From Ichthyophthirius multifiliis (lineage: Eukaryota > Ciliophora > Oligohymenophorea > Hymenostomatida), in NCBI RefSeq assembly GCF_000220395.1, contig NW_004085879.1, positions 1 to 64,000 on the forward strand: DNA of 64,000 bases, in the 5' to 3' direction. The notes below the pieces were generated by a model, which was given only the letters and a program-made list of their open reading frames with translations, was not told the DNA's origin and did no database searches. A program made the translations under genes and the position numbers. Below, piece after piece: positions 46,175-58,150 of this stretch (positions are counted from its first letter, which is position 1; each line of letters opens with the position of its first letter).

Positions 46175-47213
46175 ATGGAATCGTTGTCAATTATTGCATA
46201 AACAAATTCTTAGTTGAATATAAAAACTTAATAATAAGTTACTTATCCATAATGGGAAATGTTTCTTTATTTTGGGAACAAAAAGGATTTTAAGCGAAAC
46301 ATAGAATAATTCTAGGTAAATAATTATACACCATAAAATTCACAAAAAACACTTCTATTATATAAAAAAATATGGGAATTGTCGAAATGAGTTTGATGTA
46401 GTAAATTTGATGTTGTTAGGGAATAAGAAGAATAAATATTGTCAGAAAAATTGGGGAATAATTCAAATGGTATTGAAGGAATAAAATATACGAATTTTTA
46501 TTTTCATAAAGAAGTTTTATAGGAATATGTATTTGATTTTTCTAAAAAAGAAAAAAAAAAGAGAATTTATATTTTTAATGGAAAATAATTACAAAGAAGA
46601 AATTATAAAAAAAGGTTTATAAGATTAATTAAAAATACTTTTTAGATATAACTAATTCATTTATGATAAGAATCTGTTTTTAGACTTATAGATATTATAA
46701 GAAGATTAAATACTTATAGGGAAAATGGCTTTTTCAAAAAAAAATCCAGTTTTGTAAAGGATTGAAAAGGGAAATAATATTTAGAAATTATCAACTAAAA
46801 ATGCATCAATTCGTTAAAATATGCAATAAAAAATTAAAAGATTTTTTCTTCAGAAAAAATATTCGAAATTTCAAATAGCCAGTCCAAAGCTTTAATTAAA
46901 AAACAATATTGAAAACTTTAAAAAAATAGATATTTTTTTAACCGAAAAAAACAAATTTAATAAATTTATTAGTAAACTGGAATAAAAAAATATAAAGCTA
47001 TGTAGACTTCTCACTGGAGCAAATTAAATCCATAAATATTTAGGCTCATAAACATTAAATGAATAAAAAAATGGTCTCCTTATAATATATTTAAAATAAT
47101 TATAAAAAGAAGGGAGTACATTTAATATTGTATTTTAGCTTAATATATTATTGTTTTTAAGAATAATATTACTTATAAGGTATTTCTATACTTTACAATT
47201 AATATATATTTGA
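46175..47213 (+). CDS. Hypothetical Lys/Gln-rich protein, frame interrupted
   Basis: ATG 46175 opens MESLSIIAQTNSQLNIK and QVTYPQWEMFLYFGNKKDFK. Two in-frame TGA codons occur at 46388-46390 and 46394-46396. They sit inside a 21-nt GT..AG segment (46381..46401) whose removal keeps the frame and joins KKIWE to FKFDVVREQEEQ, so it may be an unusually small intron. The frame then reads FHKEVLQEYVFDFSKKEKKK, and near an A7 run at about 46610 it must shift to continue as GLQDQLKILFRYNQFIYDKN and ENFKKIDIFLTEKNKFN, with a formal stop at 47211-47213. I do not recognise the protein; its basic, coiled character suggests a structural or nuclear protein. Either the sequence has errors or the gene is decaying. 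Confidence 0.5.
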
Positions 47214-47759
47214 GGAATAATATATTTTTTAATAAAACTTAAATTATTATTTTATATAAAAAGTTTATTTCCTTACTATAAATATTATTAAAAATAGGTA
47301 ATTTAAATCAATTTAAAGTTAGTTATTTTTAATATTAATAAGTTAAAGAAGTAAGCGGTTAAATGATATATCATTTATAACTTTAATCTAATAAAATTTA
47401 TTATGTTATAATTAATATCTAAGATCGAATAGAAAAATCATATCTAAAGAAATAATAATTATGTATTTTATTAAAAAAATAAATAATAAAATATAAAAAA
47501 AAAAATTACCATAATATTATTCATTATAAAAGGGTATAATTTGATTTTAATTAAAAAAATAATAATAAATGAAAATTGATGTTTAATTAAAACTTTAGTT
47601 GTTAGTTTTGTTAGTTTTGTTAGTTTATTTATTTATATATATAATTTTTATTTACGAAAAAATTAAATCGATATATATTAAATTAAAAATAAGTCTAAAT
47701 AATATAAAAATATAAAAAATTAAAACTAATATTATAAAAAATTAAATAAATAAAAATAA
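47214..47759. other. AT-rich intergenic region
   Basis: About 550 bases upstream of MAK16; only A/T runs, with a short GTTAGTTTTGTTAGTTTTGT direct repeat at about 47600-47625. Confidence 0.5.
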
Positions 47760-48809
47760 ATGAATATTGACGAAGTTGTTTGGTAAATAATAAATCGATA
47801 ATAATGTTCTTTTAAAGTTAAGTAAACATAAAAAATAAATACAAAATGCTTTAAAATAACTTCTATATATTTTTTTTTTTATAAAAAAAGAACTGATACA
47901 AGAAACTTTTGCAGAAACGAATATAATTTAACAGGTTTATGTAATCGTCAAGCCTGTCCTTTAGCAAATTCGCAATACGCAACAATTAAACATGAAAAAG
48001 GCATCTGTTATTTATATATAAAGACGGCAGAAAGAGCTCATACTCCTGCAAATTAATGGGAGAAAATATAATTGTCTAAAAATTATGATAAAGTAAAAAT
48101 TTTTAAAATATATATAAAATAATAAATAATGTATAAAAAGGCATTATTAGAAATAGATGAGCATTTACCTTACTGGTCTAATTTTATTATACATAAATGT
48201 AAATAAAGATTAACAAAATTAAGATAAATGCTTATAAGAATAAGAAAAATGAAAATAAATGGATTGTATAACAAAATATATATTATAATTTTAAAATAAA
48301 AAAATTATATAAAATAAAGTAAAGAACTTGTTCCGATAAAAAAGAAAGCAGAAAGAAGAGATAAAATAAGGGAATAAAAAGCCTTAATAGCCGCAAATTT
48401 AGAAGAATAAATTGAAAAAGAATTAATTGAAAGACTTAAAGATGGTGTATATGAAGATATTTATAACTTTAATAAAAACGCCTTCAAAAAAGTCATGGAC
48501 GATTAAGAAATATACGAATAAGAAGAAGAAGGGGAAGAAAAAGACGAAGCTTCTGAAGAAAACATTAGTGATGCTGAATTTGTTTATGATCCTAATTAAT
48601 AATATAGTGATGATGATAATTTAGACTAATAAAGTGAAGATAATGAACAAGAATAATCATAATAAAGTATAGAAGAAGAATAAAAGAAGAAAATTAATAA
48701 AAAAAGTAATAATAAATAGAAAAAAAATTCCAGAAAAGTCAGAATAGAATATGAATAAGAAGAAGAATTTTAATAATAAAAAAAGGAGTAAATTACTCAT
48801 GATTTTTGA
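47760..48809 (+). CDS. MAK16: MAK16 ribosome biogenesis protein
   Basis: MAK16 is a nucleolar factor for 60S subunit assembly and binds early pre-60S particles. The gene has four exons: ATG 47760, introns 47822..47890, 48093..48140 and 48266..48319, TGA 48807-48809; all three joins restore the expected protein in phase. Landmarks match the family in order: [106 protein letters not shown], then [15 protein letters not shown] and [20 protein letters not shown] very acidic E/D/Q-rich tail follows, as in other MAK16 proteins. The four conserved Cys of the N-terminal zinc site are present. This is one of the cleanest genes in the window. Confidence 0.96.
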
Positions 48810-48944
48810 TAAAATTAAAATATAATTTAATGTTTATTTTTCTTTAAAAGGAATGAAAAATTTATTATTTTTTTTTTTTGAAAAAAAAATAAAAAAATAT
48901 ACTTTTTAAAAAAAACAAATAAAGATATAAAAAAAAACAACCAA

Positions 48945-49643
48945 TCAAATAACTTTTTTAACAGGTTTTATAGTAAATTTATTAATATCCTTTCTGGTAG
49001 GAGGTTTCCACATATAATTGACTTTAAAAGTAGCTTTAAGATGCGTTTCGACATCCACATTAAAAGCCGTAGGTTTAGCCATAGCATAAGGCGGATTATA
49101 AACGCCTGGAATTTAACGAGTACTAGATAAATGATGTAAATTTTAAGCTAATTATGTAAATTCTTCCCTAGCTTATGCTTCTAATTTTTTTCTTTCTTCT
49201 AATTCTTCTTCTTAGGCTACTTAATTAATTTCTTATTAAAATCTATTATTCTAATCGCTTAATTCTTTCAAGAATTTTTATCTTGCATAAAAATCGTGCG
49301 TAAATTTTCTCTAATAATATCCTCGGAATATTTTTTGAATAGTAATTGCTTATTCAGAAAAATATTTTATATTTTTTCTATTAGCTTCTTCTTCTTTCCT
49401 TTTTTAAAATCTCATTCGGGCTAAAAATCCTCTAAAACGTCTTTATATTTTTAAACAAGCAGCTTTTTATCTCATAAAAAGCTTAAAACAACGATACATT
49501 TTATATATTGATTATATTCGAAGTGCTTTTTAATTATCTCTTACCCAATATTGTTCGGATTGGCGAACATTAAAGTAATATTCTTCTTACAAAATTAATT
49601 ATTTTTCTTCTATTTCTTATAGTAATTTATATTTTTTTTCCAT
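48945..49643 (-). CDS. SPATA17: SPATA17-like IQ-motif protein
   Basis: Single exon, ATG 49643-49641 to TGA 48947-48945, 232 residues. Three IQ motifs that should bind calmodulin or light chains: ALRIQSIYKMYRCFKLF, ACLKIQRRFRGFLARMRF and AITIQKIFRGYYQRKF. After a helical E/K-rich segment comes the block LHHLSSTRQIPGVYNPPYA, which matches the LLSTKQIPGIYNSP signature of SPATA17, and a Pro/Lys-rich end with WKPPTRKDIN. SPATA17 is a ciliary or sperm-flagellar protein linked to the central apparatus/C1 region in some reports. It is convergent with MAK16 (136 bases apart) and divergent from the dynein-docking gene. Confidence 0.85.
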
Positions 49644-49891
49644 TATTTTTTTACTTTTTTTTATTTTTAATTATTTGCTTTATTATTAATATTTAATTCT
49701 TTTTTATATATTACATAAGTTATTTTTTTTAAAAAAATAAATAAATAAATAATTATATAATAATAATAAAACTTTAATATGCAAATAACAAATACATCTA
49801 TTTAAAATAAAAACTTAAAATCAATATTTTTTTATTAAATAAAAATAAAAAACTAAAATCAAGCAAATAAAATTTATCTTAAAAAATTAAA

Positions 49892-51366
49892 ATGTTTACT
49901 AATTTTTATAAAAAAACACCTACTAAATCATCGATATTATCCGAGCCAATATCAATTTCTCTCCAAAGAGAAGTAGACAATTATACTAGAAAATTAGAAT
50001 AAGAAAAGCGCCGTTTATATGCTTTAGAAGAAACCTATAACATGGCTCATAAAGAGAATTTGTAGAAGAAATAAAAAATAAAAGAATTAAAATAGTAACA
50101 ACAAGATATATAAATTAAACTTTTAGAAACTCAAATAAAAAGCCAAAAATCGTAAATAGATTAAGCAATAAGCAAATATAATGAAAACGAAACTGAAAAC
50201 GATAAATTAAAGCAAGAAATAAACTCTTTGAGGAAAGAAAGAGTACTTCATTTATAAGTTAGTGATAAATTAGAAGAGAATATGCAAAAAGCTTAAAGGC
50301 AAACCCTTAATATATTAGCTAGTATAGAACATAATAAAGAGAAAACAGAAAAAAATAAAGAACAAATATTGAAATTACGCTAATTAAACGAAGAAGATAA
50401 AAAACTAACATTAAAGTACAATATTTTAAAAATCAATATATATATATATTATATTTAATTAGTAAATACGAAGAAGCTAAAAAAAAAAGTGAAGAGGAAA
50501 GACCAAAATACGAAATATTAAAATCCGGAAACAAAAAAGAAAATTACGACTAAGACATAGTATTAACATAAGAATTATTAAAAAAAAGACTAAAACATTT
50601 AATAGCTTGTAATAAAGAAAAAGTAAAAGTAATCGAATAATATTCCAAAAATCTAAAAGTAATAGAAGAGGCCTTTTCCTAAATATAAGAAAATACAGGA
50701 ATAAATGATATAGATGAAATATCAAATACATTCATAAAAAGTGAGGAATAGAATTATTCTTTATATAATTATGTTGATATATTAAGTTAAGATATAGATA
50801 ATTTAGAGTCTTTTAACTAAGAGTTACATAAAAAATGCCAAGACTAAATTAAAGAAAATGCTGCTAAAGAAAGAGCTCAATTATAAACACCTCTGGAAGA
50901 AAAATAATATAAAAAACTAAAAAATATAATATAAGAAAAATAATAAAATATCGAATAAGTAAATAATATGATAAAGGAAATTAAACCTAGTGTTTAGGAA
51001 ATTTTAATTGATTTATCTAAAAGTGGTTTAAATGAAAATCAGAATAAAAAATTCGATTATGAGATCGGATTCGATTTAACTGAAAATAATTTAGAATATT
51101 TTCTTGCTGATATTGAAAATTACATTAATATTCTTATTTCTTATAAAGGAATGGAAAACGGAGATATTAATAAAAGTTTACATATTGAGTAAATGAGTAT
51201 TAAGGATTCAAAAAATAATAAAAAAAAAGATCTAAATAATGAACTTAATTTAGATGAATTTATTAATATTGATATTAATAAAGAATTACTATCTCATAAT
51301 AAATTAAAGGAAATTGTTATGGAAGGAATGGAAAAAAAAAAGGCTAAAATTTTATAAGCTTAATGA
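49892..51366 (+). CDS. Outer dynein arm docking complex protein, CCDC63/CCDC114-like
   Basis: Two exons: ATG 49892, intron 50416..50462, TGA 51364-51366, about 475 residues. The protein is almost all coiled coil. Family landmarks: an early REVDNYTRKLEQEKRRLYAL, NMAHKEN, and in the middle QNYSLYNYVDILSQDIDNLE, which corresponds to the FALFNYVNELNxEIE block of CCDC63/CCDC114 (ODAD1, algal DC2). These proteins form the docking complex that positions outer dynein arms every 24 nm on doublets. The acidic C-terminal part with DLTENNLEYFLADIENYINI and EFINIDINKELL fits the family too. The start is preceded by an AT-rich leader divergent from SPATA17. Confidence 0.82.
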
Positions 51367-51693
51367 GTATTTTTGTTTGTTTGTATTAAATATTTGTTAT
51401 TTAATTATAAAGTAATCTAAATAATAAATTATTTGTTTTAATAAATGATATTTTTTGTTATAAATTGATAAATTTAATTTTAATAAAAAATTATATTGTT
51501 AAGATAAATAATTGGATTAAAATAAAAATATATAAATTATTTAATTAAAGATTAAATAAATAAAAATATTTAATTTTAAATTAAAAAAATAAAAAATTCA
51601 ATTTATTTTATTTTTTATTAAAAAATAAAAATAATAAAATATAAAGAATATAATCAATTATATTAATAGAAAATTAAATTAATTTTTATTATT
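51367..51693. other. AT-rich intergenic region between convergent genes
   Basis: About 330 bases of A/T DNA without a recognisable feature. Confidence 0.5.
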
Positions 51694-52702
51694 TCATTAA
51701 TTATGCTCGTAATATTCAATTTTTTACTTTAATAAATTAGCTTCTTTTTAAAGCATTTATTTTTCTTAAATCCATTAACTTTTTTATTATGAATAAGCAC
51801 TTAGAATTTTTCTACTTCTTTTAATTATTTAAAATAAATCACCCCTATTAACTTTAGACCAAAATTAAGAACAATCTCTAGTGGAACAATACTTTATTTC
51901 ATTTTGTTTGCTAAAATTTTTTTCTTAAATATATTTTTAGATATAATTATTATTTTATTATTTATTGCAACTTAAAGGCTAAGATTTCGTATGTTTAGGC
52001 GAGAAAAAAAACTAATCGTCCCCTAAATATATATTTAAGTTATTATTATTATTATTAGATTTAAAGAGATCACCTTTATCATCTAATGTTTATTTAATAC
52101 AATGGCTAGTTTATTTTGTAGATTATGATTTCAATAAATGTAAAATTTATGATTTAGTGTTATTTTTTTATGCTAAAAAATGTTTTTTTACACACTTTTA
52201 ATTTCTTAAATTTTTTTTTGTTTCTTTTTTATATATAGTGATCTTATATTTATATTGTTCCAAAGTATTTTTTTATAATTTCTTTATTTATTTTTACTTT
52301 ATCATTTATAAATAATTTTTTAATTTACCCATTTATTTATTCATGTGTTTTAAAAAAATTTGTTTATTAGTAAGTCGGAGTAATTAACTAACTTTCGCAT
52401 ATATTTTAGTTTTAATATGAATTCGAATATTAATGTTTCCTTTTTTTCTTTTTAACAGGCTTAATTTTTATAAATTGTTATTTCTCATTTTTATATTCGT
52501 TTAAAAACTTTAATAATTTATTCAATTAATTGTTATTCTAAATTTAATTTTTTAAACTTTAATTATATATTTGCCTAAGTAAATTATTGCTCTTTTTTTA
52601 TTCTTTTGTTAAGCTTTTTATTTGATTTCCTATATCTTTGTTTTATATTGGAGCTATTTTGCATTGGTTTCTCTGCATAATAGATTATTTTTTAATATCC
52701 AT
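51694..52702 (-). CDS. Lys/Gln-rich hypothetical protein, frame break in middle
   Basis: ATG 52702-52700 opens MDIKKQSIMQRNQCKIAPIQ; a basic stretch FIKIKPVKKKRKHQYSNSY follows. Near 52183-52189 (T7) the frame shifts, probably one base too many, and continues as HFLAQKNNTKSQILHLLKS, DDKGDLFKSNNNNN, then FFFSPKHTKSQPLSCNKQQ, NEIKYCSTRDCSQFW, SKVNRGDLFQIIKRSRKIL and a heptad-like end before TGA 51696-51694. I do not recognise it. The conserved-looking CSTRDCSQFWSKVNRGDLFQ segment suggests a small structured domain. Composition (K, Q, N, S) is typical of ciliate regulatory or cytoskeletal proteins. Confidence 0.58.
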
Positions 52703-54283
52703 TTTTTTTGATTTTTAAATTATTTATATATATATATGTATATTATTAGTAAATTCGTTTTCTTTCTTTCTTTAATTATTTATTTTATTATTAAATTAAT
52801 CATAAATAAAAATAATATTTATTCTAATTATTTTTTGAAAACTTTAAATTTTTATATTATTAATTAATTTTATTAAATTTTTATTAATAATATACGTTAA
52901 ATAATAATCAATAATTTTTAAATATTTTTTTTTTTTCAAAGAAAATAAAAAACTTTTAGCTTTATAAAATTTGCATAATGAAAATTAAAAATTAATTTTA
53001 ATTCAATTAAATAAATATTATTTATAAAATTTTAATAAAATTAATTGAATAATTTAACATAAATATAAATGATTATTATTAAATTATTTAAGAATTAAAT
53101 GAATTAAATTTTTAAAAGTGAATATTTATTTATACAAAAAATATATAATAATTTTTTTTTTATATAAATAAATATATATATATAAAGTTTTATAAATTAT
53201 ATAAAATTAATATATATATATATTTATATAATAATAAATTAAAATTTTATATAGAGAATAAAATTAAAAAAAATAGAAATTAATATATTAACTATATTTT
53301 TAATAAATTAGACATATTATTATTTTAGATATATATTTTTATAATTTTGTATTATATTAAAAAAATTTATTTTATATTTTTAATTAATTATTTTTTTATA
53401 TTTAATTATTATTTTTTTTATTTTATTTTTAAATTTATATTATATTATTTATTTTCTAATTATATTTATTTTTAAATCTTTTTAATATTTTCTTTTATTT
53501 TAAATTATATTAAATACATAAATATAGTAAATAATTCTATAGAAAATTATTTTATAAATATTAAATTAAATATAATATAAAATTAGTATGAAATAATTAT
53601 TTTATATGTATTAAAATATTAATATATATAATTCATTAATAATAAAAATAAATATAATAAATACTTTAAACTAATATATTATGGTTTATAAAATTGTAAT
53701 CTTTATTATATTTTTATAATATATTCATTTTTTTTTTATTATGTAAAAAATTTATATATTTTATTTTTATAATAATTATTATTTTTGTTTCTATTATATT
53801 TTAACTATATTAATTTAAAATACTTTTCATATATTAATTAACAATTTAAATCTTAAATTAAAATTATACAATAATAATTCATTTATATACAACAATAAAA
53901 ATAATTAAGTACTAATATAATAATACATACATATTGAAACTATTTTTATTTAAAGTTAATTTATAAACTAAAAAATAATTTCTGATATACGATTTGGAAA
54001 GATTAATGCTTATTTTAAATATAATAATAGATGGTATACGATATTAAAGCTGAAGAATAGGATCGAGTTCAACAAAAAGCGGACGAAAATATGCTGCAAC
54101 CGAAGAATATACTGCACCAAAAACTTAAGCATGCAATATAATATAGGTAGATGAGGATGAGGCTGTATATTATTTTTTATTTCTATTTATCAAATGTATG
54201 AAAAAATTGCTTAGTCTAAATTTTCATCTAATTCTGAATAAGAAGGTAAATTAATATGTTTCTATCAAAATTTAAGCCATAAA

Positions 54284-54319
<36 letters not shown>

Positions 54320-54733
54320 TAAGTTAATAAGTTTTAATTATTTTTTATGTATTTGTATATTATATGAAAAATTATTTTTAATTATAAAATTATGTATTTT
54401 TAAATAAATTATTTTATTTTTTAAACAATAAATATAATTGAATTAAATAATTAGTTAGAATATTTAATTTTATCAAATTTTAATAAAAATATCTGAAAAA
54501 CTTTAATGATGTATTTTGTTAATAAAACTATTTATATTTAAAAAGTTAACTATCAAATGATTTTATTATATACTATAACTTTATTTTATTATTATGAATA
54601 AAAAAAATTATTTCCAATTAAATTTTCCTTAATAATAAAATTAAAATTGTTATATTAATTCTTATTAAATTAAAAATTAATTTAAAATAATAAAATATTT
54701 AGAAAAAGATATTATAAACAATTAAAAAAAAAA
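52703..54733. other. Long AT-rich intergenic region with one GC-richer island
   Basis: About 2 kb of nearly pure A/T DNA with (AT)n tracts near 53160-53230 and 54288-54314. The exception is a patch at about 53985-54170 that contains many G and C bases; it is described separately. Confidence 0.6.
53985..54175. other. GC-richer island, possible gene remnant or RNA
   Basis: This patch stands out by base composition in a gene-poor stretch. On the plus strand an ATG at 54031 gives MVYDIKAEEQDRVQQKADEN and runs to a TGA near 54208; the other two forward frames and one reverse frame (YSSVAAYFRPLFVELDP) are also open for 25-40 codons. No family is recognised. It could be a small gene, a decayed exon or a structured RNA. 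Confidence 0.3.
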
Positions 54734-55618
54734 ATGATAATTAAATCACTTAAAAGATTTCCATAAAAAATCAGTTATTAATTCATCTAAAATATAACAA
54801 ATAAATAAAAAAGATTATAAGATAAAAAAAATTTAATGGAATAATATGAAAAATTGTAGTAATAAATATAAGAAGAAAAATAAACCCATTAAATAACAAA
54901 AGAATTACTATAATCAGCTAAATTAAAAAAAATAGAAGTAAACAGAGAAATGTTAGCTATAAATAAAATATCTTTACAAGCTTTTATTTATACAGGAGTA
55001 TTAACATTACCTATTCTTTTAGGTTCTGGTTAATTATATTATTTTATGTATACATCGTTAATTCCGTAAGAATATATTTTATATTAAAATTTATTAGTAA
55101 AATATATAGCTATGCATTAGTCTTTATAAGTAATAAAAATATAAATATATATATAAATATATATATAAATATATATATATAAATTATATATATTTATATA
55201 TATATATTTTAAAAAAATAAACTAATTTTTTTATTATTTACCTTATAAAAAAAGTGTGGAGTTCATTGGGGATTTGAAACTTTGTAATGCAAAATAAACG
55301 ATTTTAATGTTTTAACAAAATCTTATTATGGATACTCATTTTTATATCGTATTATTTATTAAATTTAATTATATAATTTTATTTATATACATATATTTTA
55401 AATTTTTAGAATGTTTACCTGTTTTCGTAGCTTAAATTAATATGGGTTATTTTAGTTTATATTTAATAAGCACCTAGTTTTTATCCATTTGTTGTTTATT
55501 CTGCAATATAATTATGTAAAATTATATATAATAAATAAATATTGTTAATATAATTTAAGATATATTAATGCTTGGTTATAAATCCGTTAGTGACCGAGAC
55601 TCGCCTAAATTTACTTGA
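54734..55618 (+). CDS. TMEM69/DUF3429-like membrane protein
   Basis: The ATG at 54734 opens a basic, Q-rich N-terminus that could act as a mitochondrial presequence plus coiled coil (KRFPQKISYQFIQN, LMEQYEKLQQQIQEEKQ). Then LQAFIYTGVLTLPILLGSGQ begins the membrane domain, an AT-rich intron of roughly 110 nt follows, and the next exon gives CGVHWGFETL, which corresponds to the GAxHWGL motif of DUF3429/TMEM69. Further hydrophobic segments with PVFVAQINMGYFSLYLIST follow, with another intron, and the end is GYKSVSDRDSPKFT before TGA 55616-55618. Function of the family is unknown; animal TMEM69 is predicted mitochondrial. Exon boundaries are approximate. Confidence 0.68.
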
Positions 55619-55950
55619 AATTAAAATTATTAATTCACTATTGTTGTTTACTAGTTTTGGTATTTTATCATTTTTATAAGTTAACTACTAAGATAAACTG
55701 AATTAACTTAAATAATAACTATCTTAAATTAATTGATAAAAAAGTTCCTATAGAAAAAGTAATTATTGAAAAAATGAAAATTAAAAATATAATTTATATA
55801 AATTTAAAATAATTATATATAAATAGATAATTAATTAAAAAAAGATAAACATTTATTTCTTTTAATTTTTGTTTTTATAATAATAAATAACTAAAAAAAA
55901 TAAAAAAGCATAAAAAAATATAAAAAAAATAGATTTAAAGAATAAAAAAA
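55619..55950. other. AT-rich intergenic region
   Basis: About 330 bases of A/T DNA without a recognisable feature. Confidence 0.5.
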
Positions 55951-56667
55951 ATGCATTAAAAATAAATTCAACCTTAATAAAGGAATGAATTAATAAAAAA
56001 ATATACTAAAAAAGACGGATTATAGATAGAGACAAATACATCTAACAATATTTTTTAAAATGGTAACTAAATGACATCTATATCTACAAAAAGCATATAA
56101 GTAGATAATTTTGAAGTAATTGAAAACTACAAAAATTCTTTATTGAATTTAATTTAGAAAATACAAGATACCAGATTAGTTGAAGTTTTAGGGGGGCTAA
56201 AAAGCATAAAATATAAGGAATAATAGATATAAGAGTTTTCAGTATTATGGAAAGAATTGTTAAATATTTTATAATTAATTCAAATAAAAATATTCTAAAT
56301 GCAATTTCAAAATGATATTATGTATCCTAACACAAAACAGTATACATCATAAATAATAATACAATATTTAAAGGATATAGAAGAAACATTTGAAGAACTT
56401 GTAGAATGCTCAGCTTTAAGATATTTAGATACTGTTTGCATGATACATAATTTAGACTATAAAGATTAAATAAATTTAAATTTTAATGCTTCATCTTGGT
56501 GTTAATAAAATATTGTTCATATTAAAAAAACTCAAAATAATTCTAACTTTAAATCATATTAAAATCTAAACAAGAATAAATCTGTTTTTGAAAAGGTTTT
56601 TCTTTGCTGTAGTGTAAAAGAAATCTAAACTCCTCAAAATAAAAACTAGTTAGCTCTTAATAAATGA
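55951..56667 (+). CDS. Hypothetical protein, 238 residues
   Basis: Single exon, ATG 55951 to TGA 56665-56667. I do not recognise it. It starts MHQKQIQPQQRNELIKKYTK, has a mainly helical central region (FEVIENYKNSLLNLIQKIQD, EQQIQEFSVLWKELLNIL, QYLKDIEETFEELVECSALR) and a Cys-containing C-terminal part, LDTVCMIHNLDYKD, ASSWCQQN and KVFLCCSVKEI. No signal peptide or membrane segment. Helical amphipathic periodicity suggests a coiled-coil or helical-bundle protein. The intact 238-codon frame with Q codons spread throughout supports a real gene. Confidence 0.65.
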
Positions 56668-57374
56668 AAGTAAAGTAAAACAATTAAAAAATATTAATAA
56701 ATAAATAAACTATGTTAATATATTTATTTAAATATATATTTATATATATATATATATATATTTTTGACTTTTATTATTTTGATAAATGTAAATTTTATTT
56801 TTAATTTAGATTCTTTATTTTTAAGTTATTTTAAATATTAAATATAATAATAATAAAATGATTGTATGTTTTTCAAACGATTAATTAAATTTTTATTAAA
56901 TTCAAATAATTCATTATTAATTTTACCAATTTTTAATATATCTTAATAAAGTTTTTTCAAATTAAATATAAAAATATTTAATTTTTTTAAAAAACTAAAA
57001 TAAATAATTTAAAAAAAATATATTTAATTAGATTTTGGTAAATTATAACAGTGAGTTATTATAATATTTTATAAAAAATAAAATTTCTAATATTCTTAAT
57101 ATATTATAATTAATTAAATATTTTTATTTAATATCTTTTTAATAATAGAAATAATATTTAACAAAAATTATATATTAAAATTTAAAATTAATATATTTTT
57201 AGAGGTATTATTTCTGCAAAAGTTATATATAAATTTAATTAATGAATAATTTTAATTTAATACATTAATTTATATTAATTTAAATAAATTTAATTAAAAA
57301 TCAAAATAACAATCAATATTAATTATATAAAAAGAAATCTATAAAAAGGAATATATATAAAATTTAAAAAATAG
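56668..57374. other. AT-rich intergenic region
   Basis: About 700 bases of A/T DNA, with an (AT)n tract at about 56740-56760. No coding frame is seen. Confidence 0.55.
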
Positions 57375-58150
57375 ATAACACATTTTAAATTGTTAAAATA
57401 TATTAGGCATAAAATATTAATGGATAGTATACTTTGGTGAAAACGATAAAAAAACAAAGAATAAGTAGCCATAAAAAAAAATATCCGATAAATATGCCTG
57501 TAATGTAAAGGTTAAATTGTGAAACCATATTACGTCTAGTCTAATAGACGTATATAAAATTTAAAACAGGTTATATATAATATAAAAAATTTACAATTGA
57601 GGAGATTTAGCCAGTTTCATGAAATATAATTAAGTCAATTAAAAATTAAAAATCTAATTCATACTTAATATGTTAAACGGAATACGTGAATTATCTAAAT
57701 TTGCAATCATATACTGCAACTTAAAAACCACAAATATATTTAATTTAAAATAATTTAAAATAAAATAAAAATAAAAAAAATGGAAGCATTATTATTAATA
57801 ACCAGGTCCATTTACATGAAAAAATCATATTTAAAATTATTTATTTTGAATTTGTAAGGATAATATAAAATTTTATTTTTTATTGACTTTATTATATATT
57901 TCACTTTAAATTTTGTAAAGATAAAAATATACATAAATGTGATGTTTGGGGCATAAATTTATATGAACTAATTTACAGTAGAACTCCTTGGCCCTAGTAG
58001 TTAAATAATTGATTTGATAAATAATATGTTTGAGAAAATAAATTGTAATAAAAAATATAGAAAAATAAATGAATGTGTTTATGAAGAAATAAAAGATTTA
58101 ATCTAAAATTTTTATAAAAAATTAAAGAATTGGATGAGTCGATGTATATA
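57375..58150 (+). pseudogene. Decayed ULK/ATG1-like protein kinase
   Basis: The remnant keeps the order of kinase subdomains but has lost every catalytic element. From 57400 the glycine-loop region reads LGIKYQWIVYFGEN (expected GxGxxG); YACNVKVKL lacks the usual VAIK-type context and is followed by an in-frame TGA at 57520-57522. SLIDVYKIQNRLYIIQKIYN is followed by a second TGA at 57598-57600, then GDLASFMKYNQVN and NMLNGIRELSKFAIIYCNLK, where HRD is YCN (57712-57720). KIIYFEF replaces the KIADFGF-type DFG near 57840. After a frame change KCDVWGINLYELIYSRTPWP (57935 on) is well preserved, and LINNMFEKIN ends the recognisable part. The pattern matches ciliate ULK-like kinases that are highly duplicated. 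It is most likely a dead copy. Confidence 0.75.
57528..57551 (+). repeat. Perfect short inverted repeat
   Basis: The segment TACGTCTAGTCTAATAGACGTA forms an 8-bp perfect stem with a six-base loop inside the kinase remnant. It is the most stable small hairpin I noticed in this gene-poor stretch; it may be chance. Confidence 0.45.

Noticed and set aside
50477-50731. Leu/Phe-rich minus-strand ORF of 84 codons
   Set aside because: Antisense of the lysine/glutamate-rich coiled coil of the docking-complex protein.
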